64,000 nucleotides of DNA, from contig MU129001.1 in assembly GCA_014904985.1 (NCBI GenBank), positions 18,739 through 82,738 on the forward strand, written 5' to 3'. Below the pieces are notes generated by a model. The model searched no databases and had not been told where the DNA came from. It saw only the letters and a program-made list of their open reading frames with translations. Origin of the DNA: Hydnum rufescens UP504. Taxonomy: Eukaryota; Basidiomycota; Agaricomycetes; Cantharellales; Hydnaceae. The stretch's first letter is position 1; each line of letters starts with the position of its first letter. A program made the translations under genes and the position numbers. Below are positions 47,215 through 59,293 of this stretch, piece by piece.

Positions 47215-48456
47215 TCACTGGAGGTCGATGAAATTATCATCCCGTTCTCGCGGTACACGACCGAACAAGCCTGCACGCGAAGGCTTTTTGCGAGACGTCT
47301 TGCTTGAAGCGGGCGAGACCGGGAAAGATGGCGACGGGGAGAGATTATTCGCACATCGCAAGACAGGAGTCTTCGGCGGTCTCGGGACCGGCGGAGCAGC
47401 AACTTCTTCGTCGTCTGATGTGAAGGAAACAAACGTGGATGGCACCGGATTACGCTTGGATGGGGTACCGACGAGACGACGGGGTCCGCCAGAAGGACGC
47501 CGTCGCCGAAAGGTGACATTGGAGAGGGGCACGGGAACGAAGGGGAATGCGTCTACAGGACGTTCCCGGCCCTCCAAGCACGCAAGCGCGTCAGAGCGCT
47601 TTTGACGCCGGTAGCGAGTGGAAACAGTGCTAGTCGTACGGCTGGTACGGCTGGCACGACTGGGACTCCTGCTTGCCCTGCCTTTACGAGCCTTTGGGGG
47701 CTTGGGCGGCGGTGGGATGAGTTCTAGTTCGAGGGCTGCCGAGAACTGTTCTGGGTCCTGGGGCTGTTGAGGATATAGGGCGACGGTAGATGTGGAGGAT
47801 AGGGGCGTCTTCAGATGGATGCTGTCCTCACTCGGACTAGGGCACGAGGAGGAAGAGGATGATGAGGAGTTGTCGTCGTCACGGGCAGACGAGAATGAGA
47901 AAAAAGGCGGAGGGGTGCTGTACGTGGGGCGATACCGCCGTGGGCGCGCTGAAGAACGTGTAGATGGCGGGATGGAGGGAGGGGATGTGCTAGGCGCTGG
48001 CTTGGCGTCTGGAAGTGAGCGATGCCTTTGGAGAGGTAGATAAATGCCATCGAAAGAGGAAGAGCGCCTTGTGGGTTGTGGATCACTTTCGCATGACATG
48101 CTGGTGGGAAAAAAAAATTAGTGGGCGGGAGGAGGGGCAAGTGGTGAACAGCTAGCTCACTGCGAGGCCGATGATGGGATGAGGTGAATGGGATATTCGG
48201 GACCATCGAATGGGTCGTACTGATCAAACTGCTCATGTTCGTGGTACTTGGGGAGATCTTCACTGTCGTCGTCGGTCCATTGCGCGCTCAGGGTGTCGAG
48301 AGTGTGCAATGATTCTGCGATGTCGAAGGAGAGGAAGGAACGGTAGTGTGAGTGGGCACGGTGCGAGCGGGGAGCATCCCAGAGCTGGGCAACGCCCGAG
48401 CTGAACAGGCTGGAGTAACTCATAGGGGCAGGAGGAAGAGAACGGTGGGCATCCAT
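47215..48456 (-). CDS. Low-complexity hypothetical protein
   Basis: Two exons (48456-48161 and 48100-47215) around a 60 bp GTGAGC...CACCAG intron encode 393 residues. The first exon reads SYSSLFSSGVAQLWDAPRSH and FLSFDIAESLHTLDTL, a compact region that looks conserved. The second is serine-, proline- and arginine-rich (SSSFDGIYLPLQRHRSLP, PPPPKPPKARKG), typical of a disordered phosphoprotein. No domain was recognised. The first exon's conserved look and the in-frame splice are the main evidence that it is real. Confidence 0.65.
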
Positions 48457-49096
48457 TGCTTATGGGGGTCTGGTCTTTATGTATTTGCTAATATGAAGTG
48501 GGATGTGGCATCGCGATTAGGAAATATATTTGAAATAAGTAGAAACCGACCTGAGTTGCGCGCACTATTTCCGCTTCTGGCTATTCTGTGCCTTTGTTTC
48601 CTTTCCAGGGGGGAGTGGCGTCCTGGAGACGCCAGCCACGACGGCCAGGAGGGGACAAACGACGAGGAGGGCACGACAACGATGACAACCACTAGACTGG
48701 TCCGGTTTCGGCTATACTACTCTTGCCCTGCGTTTTAAAAATATTACTATTTTTATTTTTATTATAGTTTTGTTTGGGCGCTATCCCAACAGGGAAGGGA
48801 GAACAATCTGAGCGAGGGTCATCGAGCGGGGAATCATGAGGCGCAGGTGCATGCCATTCGTAGCAATAGCTTTTTGTGGCTTGATGACTTGATGATCTTG
48901 ATGATGGTTATGGTGATTGCCCTGACGAACTGCGCCTTCATCGCCTCTCGACGCCTCCCCAGGCCTCGTTGTCCCAGCTGCCCCAGTTGTCCCGGTTGTC
49001 CCGGTTGCCGTCACCGCGTGTGAGCGGAGTTGCCGCTACGCGGTACGCCTGTTCATTTCCACCGCGACTGTCAGACATCAGACAAGGAATTCCTAT
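48457..49096. other. Divergent intergenic region
   Basis: It separates the minus-strand hypothetical gene from DAD3. It holds AT runs near 48740-48770 and an alternating CCCGGTTGTCC repeat near 48975-49010, and probably carries both promoters. Confidence 0.5.
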
Positions 49097-49781
49097 ATGG
49101 CCAATTCCAACTACGAAACAAGCGACGATAACAACGACAACCCGTATGAAGGTCACCCACATCTCTCCCCTCTTCAGGCAGAAATACTGGGTGAATACGT
49201 CAAGCTCAGCCGCGCTCTCAAATCTGTGCGTAAGCGCCCACTGAACGACCCAACGGCTGAAACGAAACACATTTTTTCCTGAAACACTCAATGAGCAGCT
49301 TACGGCCTTGACACGCAAACTCAATGAGAGCCCCAATGATGCGCTTCTCCTCCAGCTGCGCTCCCTTGAGCGCCAGATGGGTCTCGTCCTCACCCTAGTA
49401 CGCATATGTCTCACTCCCATGTCACTCGCGAGAATTATTTTCCCCCTCTTTCGTCGTCGCCAGTTCAAAGCATCCGTGTGGTCCCTCCACGCGGCCAACC
49501 AAGAGGCGGAGGAAGAGCTAGAAGGGGAAGGCGACCGATCGGATAGTGCGGGAGATTCATCACGACAATCTCTCTCCCGCCCTAGTGACGGGGATGTAAC
49601 GGCTGTTCCGGCAGGAGCGGGGGGCGGTCCGCATGTGTACACTCATTATGTAGAGGCCACCAGGGCCACCAGCGCCGACAATAAGCAATGCTACGCGCGA
49701 CGAACAAAACACCATCTCTGCGGTACATCTTTCCCGCGAGATCCCATCACCTATACTAGAGTCGTTCTGCCACTTTGCTGA
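49097..49781 (+). CDS. DAD3: DASH/Dam1 complex subunit Dad3
   Basis: Three exons (49097-49225, 49299-49397, 49464-49781) give 181 residues. After an acidic N-terminus the family signature NPYEGHPHLSPLQAEILGEY is followed by LTRKLNESPNDALLLQLRSL and ERQMGLVLTLFKASVWSL, all matching Dad3 and split by introns at typical positions. The DASH complex forms rings around kinetochore microtubules in fungi. The tail after FKASVWSL is an acidic, low-complexity extension that makes the protein longer than the yeast one (94 residues); the last 40 residues are uncertain. Confidence 0.85.
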
Positions 49782-52700
49782 TTTTATCCCAACTGCCGAT
49801 CTCCACTGGTCTCGCGATTGGCTAAAATCTCCGATGTGGCCAGGCCCTAGTAGAGCAGAGCTGTAATGAGCCACGGTTCCCTTGCAACATCAAACTGGGC
49901 TCGATTCACCGTTGGCCAGGCCTACGCAAGTCTCAAAGAGATTGAATTTATTCTCTTATCTACCCTACAGATCTGTGCCACCAATCTGGTCCCCGTAAGT
50001 TTCCACGCAACGACACTATGCGCGCCTGACAAGCTGTCATGCCTACGCATAAAGTGTATGTCCTCGCGGATTCACCACTAGCACTGGCACCGCATATCGT
50101 CAAACTGTCAAGGCCCAGGCCCATTCGCGGGGCGCGTACATGACTTGGGGGGAACTCACTAGTAGGGGACCCTGGCAGCAATCAACAATCAACCCAGCCG
50201 AGCCCGGGATCGGGAGGACCAGAGTTTAGCAACCGGGGATAGTCCTCGCTCTCGGCATAGCTCTCCTAAAGATCCCCACACGACTGGTTGCTCTCAAGCT
50301 CAAGCTCATGACCGTGTGTGATGGCAGAGTGTCACGATGTGACAGTCAACTTCACTTTTCAGTTCGTCCGTGGGGTGGCAGTCATGTCTTGGCCCTGATC
50401 TAACCCTTTTCAGACGTCCGCACACAGTAGTGACGAAGGGCTGATGTGGAATATCGGGCGGGGGTACCACAGTCCTGTGAAGACTCAGTCTCTCGGCAAA
50501 CGACTCGGCCATAACAACACTCTCGTAAACGAGGACTCTTTTTTGTGACAGCCGGCGTCACTCGTGAGTCGCGGCAGCTAGCGCGTCCCCAGAAATAGTC
50601 ACGGGTTCCTTTTCTTGCACAACAGTGTATGAAACGTAATGCGCCCTCCACATTTCCAGCCCTGATGATGAAGATGTTCCACGAGTGCTTGTCCGCTTCT
50701 CACCGTTGTTTCTTCAGGAAGTCTCGGTTGCTTATCCGTCACGCGTACAGTACCGCTCAGTCCCCGGGTCTAACACGTCACTGGAATAGTTCTACCAAGC
50801 GAGCGAAGAGCCGACATGTCCATCAACTGCGCACAATTACTTGGCGGGCACTGTACACCCGAGAGCAACAACAGCGAATCCTGGAGGCAATTGTCTCAAG
50901 AAGCCAGGAGCCAGGAGCCAGGGCCGACTGATACAATCAGTGTACAGTTGATGGTTATGCAAGAAGCTATCAGTTTCAGCAAGCTCCCAGATTCAGAGGC
51001 ATCCACGAGCGTGGTGCTAGACTATCCAAATAGTTGTACTCGAACTGTGTGGTCATAAAATGACTGGTGTACGTCGGCGGTCACGAGACTGGCTCTAGCT
51101 AAGCACTTAGTTGCTAGCGGTATCCCAGGGGGAGCCGAAAGCACTGAATACAGTACCCGTCTACCACACGTCTTCCTGACTTCACTATGCTCTCTGAAGG
51201 ATCTCATCCAGCTATGTCTTACTTGTGGATAATCTGCACTCATCAAGCCTCCGTTCTGACTTGCTCAGACATGACCCAAGCACTGGCAGAACTGGCTCAT
51301 GCACAACCACACGCTCAAATTATATGCACAGTCTCAAAGGAAAAGGCCCCTCTGCTGCTTGGAGAGCTAGAATCACACTGGCAGGTTCTGGCCCACCAGT
51401 TTAGTCAGAAGAAGCACTCGGATGAGTTTGACAGTATCGTTCCTATGGGAAATGGAGCGTGATTCCCGGATTCCTATCCATTTAAAGTATTCAGAGTTGC
51501 AACTCCCGCAAGCTAAGAAAGGGGCGACGAGGACGAGAGGAGCTTGGTGAGCAATATGTACAATCAAGTCACGTAGGATGGTAGATAGGGAGAATTGGAA
51601 TCGAGAAATTTTGAGGTGAGGGGCGTGATAAATGGAGACGGCGCTGTGTTTCCAGGGCATACGTGCTACACGCTCACTGGAAGCCTGATTAATATTGCTA
51701 TCCTGGAACAAAGTATGGGGCCGTATTTCTCTCCAGTACCTGAATCACGAGCGTCGGGGAAAGGATATAGCGCGTCATTAGGTGAGCTGGTGCCACACTG
51801 ACGGAGCGGGCTATCTGGTTGGCCGCCGATAGCTCGGAGAGATATATTCGCACTCCAGTTAGTTGATTGTCAGCTGCCAGGAGAGGACGAGTTCTGTCAG
51901 TATTTGCTACATACCAAGAATGGACATAGGCTCAGTCATGTTCGCATAGCTCGGGCTCGAGCTCATCATCCGATCATTGATGGACAGAAGCGGTCAGGAT
52001 CACTAGGTGGATGCCCTATTCATCGCACTCCGAGTTCCGGGCGCTCAAATGGTCATTGACGGGTGCTTCCTGTGTTGTGGCCGACCCTGACTCGCCCGGA
52101 CTCAGGTTGGTACAGCACTCCAGGCGCTTCCGGCTGCGCGAGGTCCCCGGCAGGTGTTCCAGCGGCCCGGGGCAGACCTACTACTTCCCCGAACGGCGGG
52201 AGTTCCTGATCTGGAGATGGGGAGACGCGGATTTCGTAGGGGCTGAGGGATGCAGAAGGTCAACTGACTGGCGTTCCATGGGCTCTGGAGGTGCCTCATG
52301 TGGACATTTGGACAGATCCACTAGGTGCTGACGCTGCCTGCGATAGACAGGCGTGGTGGTGAAAGAGGAGGCTCATTCCAATGGCCACTGTTCCCGGAGC
52401 CATCCAGTAATTCTAGTACGGGGGGGGGGGAAGGGTTGTGCTCGAGCCTGTTGGCTAGGGGCTATGTCGAATCTACAAACTTACGCGAACCAGGACCCCT
52501 AGCTTATGAGCTCTAGGTGAATCCGTATCGGGGCACGACACCCTAGAATTCTTATTACCATGAAAGGTGATATCCCACAACCCGGAATCGGCCGTGACGA
52601 CGAAGATGACTCTGTGTCCTCAAACCTCTTGCGCGCCGTTTCCGGGGCATCCGAATGCCAGAAAGTCTGTTTTGTATCGACTACAAACGGTTTGTTACAC

Positions 52701-52954
52701 TTTTATAATGTTTGAATCCCGTTTTGGTTCCAAAATGCCGGAATTCACGACCTATGTTCTTGGTCAAAATTATCCCTAAAATAACTGAACAAGGATACCG
52801 ATTGATCTTGCTGTCAACTTGTGGTGGGTTGAGTTTCTTTCCGGTCCTTGCATCCGGATGTTGCCGGAAGTCCGCCACCACCTGTGGAGGGAAGTGGCCA
52901 CAAGTCCGGTTCTATACCAAGTCAAACGAAAAAGCAAAAGCCGAACTTACCGGC
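49782..52954. other. 3.2 kb without a supported gene
   Basis: Several open frames of 60-110 codons exist on both strands, overlap one another and show no recognised motif or consistent splice structure. Short repeats such as CAGGAGCCAGGAGCCAGGG occur near 50905-50925. Non-coding transcripts or a fast-evolving gene cannot be excluded. Confidence 0.4.
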
Positions 52955-54440
52955 ATGGATGATGACACTCTCCCATGGTACTTGTTGCTCACTCCCTAGT
53001 CTACTTCTTCTCATGTTGATGTGTTGATATGCATCGACAGGGTAGAAAAGTACAGGCCCCACACACTCGCGGACATCGTCTCACATGGGGATATCACCGG
53101 CACGAGTTAAGTTGGCCCTATTCTCGATGGCCCAATTTGAATGCCTAACTTCGCAGCAAATAGTTCAGCAGTTCATCCAGAAAAATCGTCTCCCCCATCT
53201 ATTATTTTATGGTCCCCCAGGCACCGGTAAAACCTCTATGATATTAGCTATGGCGCGGCAACTCTATGGCGAACAATACAAGAAGCATATTCTGGAGGTT
53301 CGCCATTTAGACTTTCATCCAACTCGTTCGCTGATGGGCGTGCAGCTCAATGCCTCAGACGATCGGGGGATTGATGTGGTACGTGAACAAATCAAGGATT
53401 TCGCCGACTCGGGAAGACTCTTTGGAAAGTGGGAACAGAGGGTCTTTTATATTCTGGAAAACTAGTGGCTCATCTATCCTTTATGACAGTAATGGCGTCA
53501 AACTTATAGTCCTTGATGAAGCCGATATGATGACACAAGCTGCGCAGGCGGCATTGCGCCGGGGTTCGTCCCCCAATGTTAGGCTCTCAAGTGTTTAGAC
53601 TCACTCCTTCCCATAGTCATCGAGCAGTACACACGCAACGTCCGATTCTGCATCATCTGTAACTATGTCAACAAAATCATCCCTGCGATTCAATCTCGTT
53701 GCACTCGCTTCCGGTTTAGTCCTTTGCCCATGCCAGAGGTGGAAAAACGCTTAGTCACGGTCATCGAAAACGAAAAGTTGACGGATTTTATGTGGCCATC
53801 ACGATAGCTGGTTACTGATCCATTATGCCTAGTCTCAACATTACCGCAGATGGAAAAGATGCCCTCCTGAATTTGTGCAAAGGGGACATGCGTCGCGCTC
53901 TCAATATCTTGCAGGTCAGGCTCGCATTCGCTCGAAGTGATGCTTTTGGTTTCCATTTTGGGCACAGGCTTGTTATGCAGCATACGGCGTTATCGATGAA
54001 ACGGCTATTTATAATTGCACAGGCAATCCCCGTCCTTCGGATATCGCAGCCATGGTCCAGTCTATGTTATCGGATGAGTTCACCACTAGCTATAACCGTA
54101 GGTCCTTCGTTCGTCAATATCTTTGTCCCTGGTTTTCTCATTCCCCACAGTAATCACAAAGATGAAAGTGGATCGGGGCCTTGCCTTGCAGGATCTTATC
54201 TCGGGGACTTACGACTATATCGAGGGCCTTGATTTCCCACCACAAACCCGGGTGTATATTTTGGATCAGTTGGCCACCACAGAGTACGCGTCTGTTCTAG
54301 GCCGTAGGCAGAGTAGGCTGGGGCAGCTAATAGCCATTCCATATAGACACAGACTTTCGACCGGCGGCAATGAGAAGCTGCAGCTAACAGGCTTGCTCGG
54401 AGTGTTTAAACATGGTGTGCAGCTCGGAGCCAAGTCGTGA
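52955..54440 (+). CDS. RFC3: Replication factor C small subunit Rfc3 (clamp loader)
   Basis: Ten exons (52955-52977, 53041-53105, 53164-53297, 53346-53428, 53490-53563, 53617-53776, 53833-53914, 53968-54097, 54151-54289, 54353-54440) join in frame to 325 residues. It starts [20 protein letters not shown], then [16 protein letters not shown] (Walker A), [30 protein letters not shown] (Walker B), the SRC motif in [10 protein letters not shown] (the arginine finger) and the C-terminal collar ending [17 protein letters not shown] loads PCNA onto primed DNA. Sequence details fit yeast Rfc3 (human RFC5) better than Rfc2, Rfc4 or Rfc5. ABP1 follows 244 bp downstream on the same strand. Confidence 0.93.
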
Positions 54441-54684
54441 TGTAGATTTGATGCAACGGAACAATATGATGTGTCTTTCACAAGGGGCGGGTCAGAAAAA
54501 TTTTTATAGGGGTGTTTTTATCTACAAGTAATAGTTTGTACTTGCAAGCCGACAAGTTTTGAAATAATATTCTATGGTTCCATCCCTAACTCATCCACCG
54601 AAGATGTTTTACCCCCGGATGCGTGAACCTAGTCGCGTGATCAGACCGAGCCACCGGCTAGCTCCGACTCTACGTTTCCCCACA

Positions 54685-57334
54685 ATGTCTTTGGCTCTTA
54701 ATCTTCGCTCTCCAGAATTGACAACCGCATATCGATCCAGTATTGGATGGGGATCCCAAACGTGAACTGGGCTTTATTTACATACCAGGGTGCCAATGAC
54801 CTTAAAGTCCAAGGCACAGGCGCCGGAGGACTCGAAGAATTAGAGGAAGAGTTCTCTGACGGGAGGTCAGTGTTTACGCCCGATTCCGGATCGATTGTCC
54901 CCAGTAACGGAGGTTCGCTTAGGATTCAATATGCCTTTGTGAGGGTGACGGATCCCAATGTAATCAATATTTTATCGCTTGCACAGCACTCGTTCTCAAG
55001 GTCACTAAACTGAACCACTGGTGTCTTTAGACAAAACTTGGGAAATTCGTCCAAATCAATTGGTGTGGTGATGGTGTCCCAGAAGCCAGAAAGGGCCTAT
55101 TCCGTGAGCCCACATCCTTGAAGTCGCCATACTCTTGTATTGATATTCTGCAAATGAAAGACACCCATTCTACCGCTGTGGCAAAGTTTCTCCAGGGCAC
55201 CCATATTGTCATCAATGCCCGTAATGAGGTTAGTTTGATACGATGGAATTTGGGGCCTTTCTCAACGCCCATGTCATATTGGTTCAGGCGGACGTGTCTC
55301 CCGTTTTGATTATGAGTAGAGTGAATAACGCTTCGGGATCCAAATATTCGGTGCACAAAGAAGCTGCCCGCCCATATGTGCCTATCGCTCCAGTTGGTAC
55401 CAACTATACCCCGGTGGGAAAAGTTGACATCAACGAGCTACGCAGGGGAACACCTCGGGACGTCGTCCAGCCTGTAGTACGTGTCTTCAATTCTTGGACT
55501 GGGTGATATGGACCTGAAATGTCCTTAGGGCTCTTCGTATAAACCCGTTCGCGGGGAACTTGCTTCCATACGATCTACTCCCGCCACCCCACCACCTTCC
55601 GCTCCCAGACCTGCACCGGTCTCAGATGATTGGGATAATGCTCCAGAATCCAGATCTGCACCCCCCGCCCCTCCTTCGCATACCCGACCTCCTTCAATTC
55701 CCTCCGCTTCTCGACCGGCTGTGAGCCCAAAAATTTCCCTTGCTAGGTAACTTTTTCTCCTTCGTATTGACCATTCCTTTCTAGGCCGTTGCCCAACCAA
55801 TTGCTTCCTATGGGTCCAAAGCACCAGAACCAGAAAAGCCCGCTCACGTGGACCGAATAGCCCCCAACGTAAGGAATAATAGTTCATCATCACCTTTTAC
55901 TTGTGGCTAAGATGACACACATCTATAGCAACCTGCATATACTCCAGTGCAGCTTCCAACGCCTAAGAAACTCGTCAATCCGTTTGCCGCTCGTGCAGCT
56001 GAAGCCGCGTCTACTGCGTCCAGACCTGCGGTCACATCGAGCCCTGGAACCAATAAACTCACCTGGTCCGAGCGTCAAGCACAGGCCAAGAAACAAAAGG
56101 AAGAGGAGGACCAACGTAGCCAAGAGGCTAGCGCAGCTTCGATCCGGAGCTTTGGCACTACTTCAGGCTTGCGTTATGGGGCTGGTGCAGTCGCAAGCCG
56201 CTGCAACCGCCGCTGTCTCGGCCGCTTACGTAGATGAAATAAATAAAGAGCCCTCTCCCGTCGAAGCCGAAGAACCAGTGGAGGAAGAATTCATTGCACC
56301 TCCCGCGCCTCCGCCACCACCACCACCGCCGCCACCAGTGTTTCGGTTCCCTTTGCCGCCGCATCGTATCCCCCGCCTCAAGAGGAGTCCGAAGCGGAAG
56401 CTGAAGTAGAGGCTGTCGCGGAGCAGGTTTGTTTCCCCGACCCACTCTTACCCATACCTGTACATGATGCATCAATTTCTCAGACTGAGGGGCTTACATT
56501 ATCTGGCGGTGATCTTCGTGCGACTGTGGTATTCCCTTATGAGGTAATGTTGTGCATGCGCCAAGTGGTATTGTCTGTTCAATTTGGGCATAGGCTTTGG
56601 AATCCAATGAGATCGATCTTGTTGAGGGAGAAATAATCGAAAAGATTGAACAACTGGATGAAGGGTGAGTTGTTACACAAGTTCCGTCGATGATATTGGC
56701 TCATTATTTTCCAAGGTGGTGGCGAGGGTTTACTCCCAGTGGAGGATTCGGCCTTTTCCCTGGTATGTCGAAGTAACATCTCCAATTATCTATTCCTTAT
56801 CGCTGTTGTGTAGCCAACTACGTCGAACTTATTGAGGAACCTGCTAACGACCTGCAGGAAGAAGCACCGCCTCCGCCCCGCCCCACCACCACCCCCACCT
56901 CCTCCTCCTCCTCCTGTTGCACATGCTCGTGAGTATTTTGACGTGGGCTGATATGCAAATGACTTATCGCTACGAGGTGTGCCAGAGCTTGAGCCCGAAC
57001 CTGAGCCTGAACCTGAGCCTGAAGTCGACGAAGGTCTCGTGGCCGTTGCCCTTTACAGGTATGTTTCTGAGTAGTTATTTTTCAGTCTTGCTCCTCTATC
57101 TAATGTCATTAATCCCCTTAGCTATGAAGCGGCAGAAGACAACGAGATATCATTTGAGGAAGGGGAGAAGATCATCTACATTGACACTACCATTTCGGAT
57201 GACTGGTGGTCAGGAACAATTGCCAATGGATCGTCGGGGCTTTTCCCTGGTAAGTCAGAATCATGTTCATGATACCCGTCTTCCGAATCTGATGTTTTGG
57301 CGGTTCAGCTGCCTATGTCGAACTGCAAGGATGA
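54685..57334 (+). CDS. ABP1: Actin-binding protein Abp1 (ADF-H domain plus two SH3 domains)
   Basis: More than ten exons. The N-terminal ADF-homology domain reads [41 protein letters not shown] and [21 protein letters not shown] proline-rich, charged middle follows ([20 protein letters not shown]), then SH3-1 ([35 protein letters not shown]), a PEPEPE linker and SH3-2 ([38 protein letters not shown]) to the stop. Abp1 binds F-actin, activates Arp2/3 and recruits endocytic partners at cortical patches. Frame breaks occur near 54745, 56165-56200 and in the CC-rich stretches near 56330 and 56880; the surrounding domains are intact, so I infer sequence errors. The start [12 protein letters not shown] matches the family. 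Confidence 0.88.
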
Positions 57335-57623
57335 TGTCGCGATGTCGCGATTTAAAGCCCTCACGGTCGTTATGACCTCCGATACCCAAATTGACCCCTA
57401 CGTTCAAAAGACTAGTTCATTCATGTAGATATATTTATGCGCGTTCTGCTGCTTGATAAGTGGTCCCTGAGGACCAACGCCAACAATCGATCAGCATGTA
57501 CCAGACCATTCCCAAATCAGATCCGATCAAATGAGCCATAATACAATACTTTATATCTCTCCAGGTTATGAAGTGTACACGCCACGGGCAAATAATACTC
57601 GAAATGGAGAAATCCATCGGTCC

Positions 57624-59154
57624 TCAGTCTGCCCGGCCAAGCTTTTCAAGCGCCCGTGCGGGTCCAAGCTCATACCAATCTTCCCGAGTAATCCAGAATT
57701 CTTCTCGACCTTTCATGATATCCGCCAAAACGGCCCCTCCAAGGAAGACCATATGTTTTCGACGCGGCGGGTCCTCGATCCTAATCTTGAATTTCTGGAG
57801 ACCAATGAAATATCAATGATTGGGCGGAAGAATCGAAGAACAACCACGGGGGCTTACGTTGAGTCGACTAGGATCCCCACCTAGTACTCGAGTCAAATAC
57901 AGTTGTTTCATTTCCTTGTCGAGACGACTCGGTAATCCTGGGTACATGCTGGAGCCGCCAGATAAAACAATATGTTTGTACAATTCTGAACGTGTATCGA
58001 CAGCGGCATTTTGGATAGTCTGAAAAAGGATTTCTGGAATACATATTAAATGTGAGTTAGCACGGAGTGCATTCCTTCCTCGACGATCAAATACCGTACG
58101 AACCTGCTATCCCGGGCTGCTCCACATCCACCAGGTGGGGTTGGAATAGACATTCAGGCGCTTCGAATCGTTCAGAACCGACTTTGATTACTCGGCCGTC
58201 GGGGAGCTAAGATCCATTAGAAACGAAAGGGGCGACAACAAAAAGGTCATTAGACTAACTGTGTAATTCTCCACAAGGACCGTGGTCTCTTCTGATAGGC
58301 GATTGTCCAGATCGAGATCATAACTGGGAACACGACCCCCATTCAGGATATTTCAGGATCTTCGTTGCATTCCCAGATACCCACCTCACGTAGCACAGCT
58401 TCTCTTTGATCTGTCTCACAGTTTCAAAATCTGCTGTACGATTGAATGCGTAGCCCCGCATGAGGAGGAGTTTGATGAGATATCGAGTGACGTCTCTCCC
58501 AGCGATGTCAAGTCGACGAGTGAGATGAGGAATCGCGAAGCCATCATACACAGGGACAACGTGCGTGACACCATCCCCAGAATCGACGACAACACCGGTC
58601 GTGAGACCTTGAGAAATTATTGAGAAATGTCCAATGCCAGGGAAAGAGAACAAACCTTGTGCATACAACGTCAACACTGCTTGAATTGCGATGTAGACAC
58701 CCCCAAAGCCGTACTCTTCGAACATGACTTGGGCCATCCTTTGTCGATTGACTTTTGGATTCATTGGCGGTTCGGTCAGAAGGACTTTTCGCCCCTGAGG
58801 ATTCACTTTGAGCTTCTCATCAAAGGTATAGTCCCAGAGGATCTTCATATCTTCCCAATTCTTCACGATACCGTGCTCCATGGGCTGAGTGACTTGAAGA
58901 AAATTACGAAGCTCTGCAGCCTCATCACCGACCATAATATCTCTAATCGTAGAGTTTCCTAGGCGTTCCTCTGCCCGGAGAATGGGTCTACCGACAATGG
59001 ATGGGAAGACATGTTCTGGAAAGTTAGAGCCCGCGTATCCAACTTTTACGAACTAGTAAGATCGTCGCATCAGCTCCGTAATTATTGAGTGTACGCAAAT
59101 TTCAGCTCACTCCAGTGCCATTATCGACAACTAGTGGGGTAAGGCATCGGCCAT
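57624..59154 (-). CDS. ARP2: Actin-related protein 2 (Arp2/3 complex subunit)
   Basis: The protein starts at 59154 ([15 protein letters not shown], exon to 59111), continues from 59052 ([20 protein letters not shown]) and includes [94 protein letters not shown] and [19 protein letters not shown], ending [15 protein letters not shown]...LGRAD at 57624. All are diagnostic of Arp2 with the actin nucleotide pocket retained. It nucleates branched actin with Arp3. Introns include 59053-59110, 58608-58655 and ones near 58390-58320 and 57855-57790. The GGGG run at 59136-59139 (plus strand) appears to lack one base; restoring it makes exon 1 exactly fifteen codons. ABP1 is its convergent neighbour. 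Confidence 0.92.
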
Positions 59155-59293
59155 TTGTGATGAATTGGCGACTGCGGAGAACTCCGAAACGTCTTGTCTC
59201 CACCCTCAACAACAAATATCGCTGTCTACGGATCTTCGCAGTCTTCCCTAATATACCTTTGCTTGCACAGTCAAGTGTGTGAGAGGGATAAAG

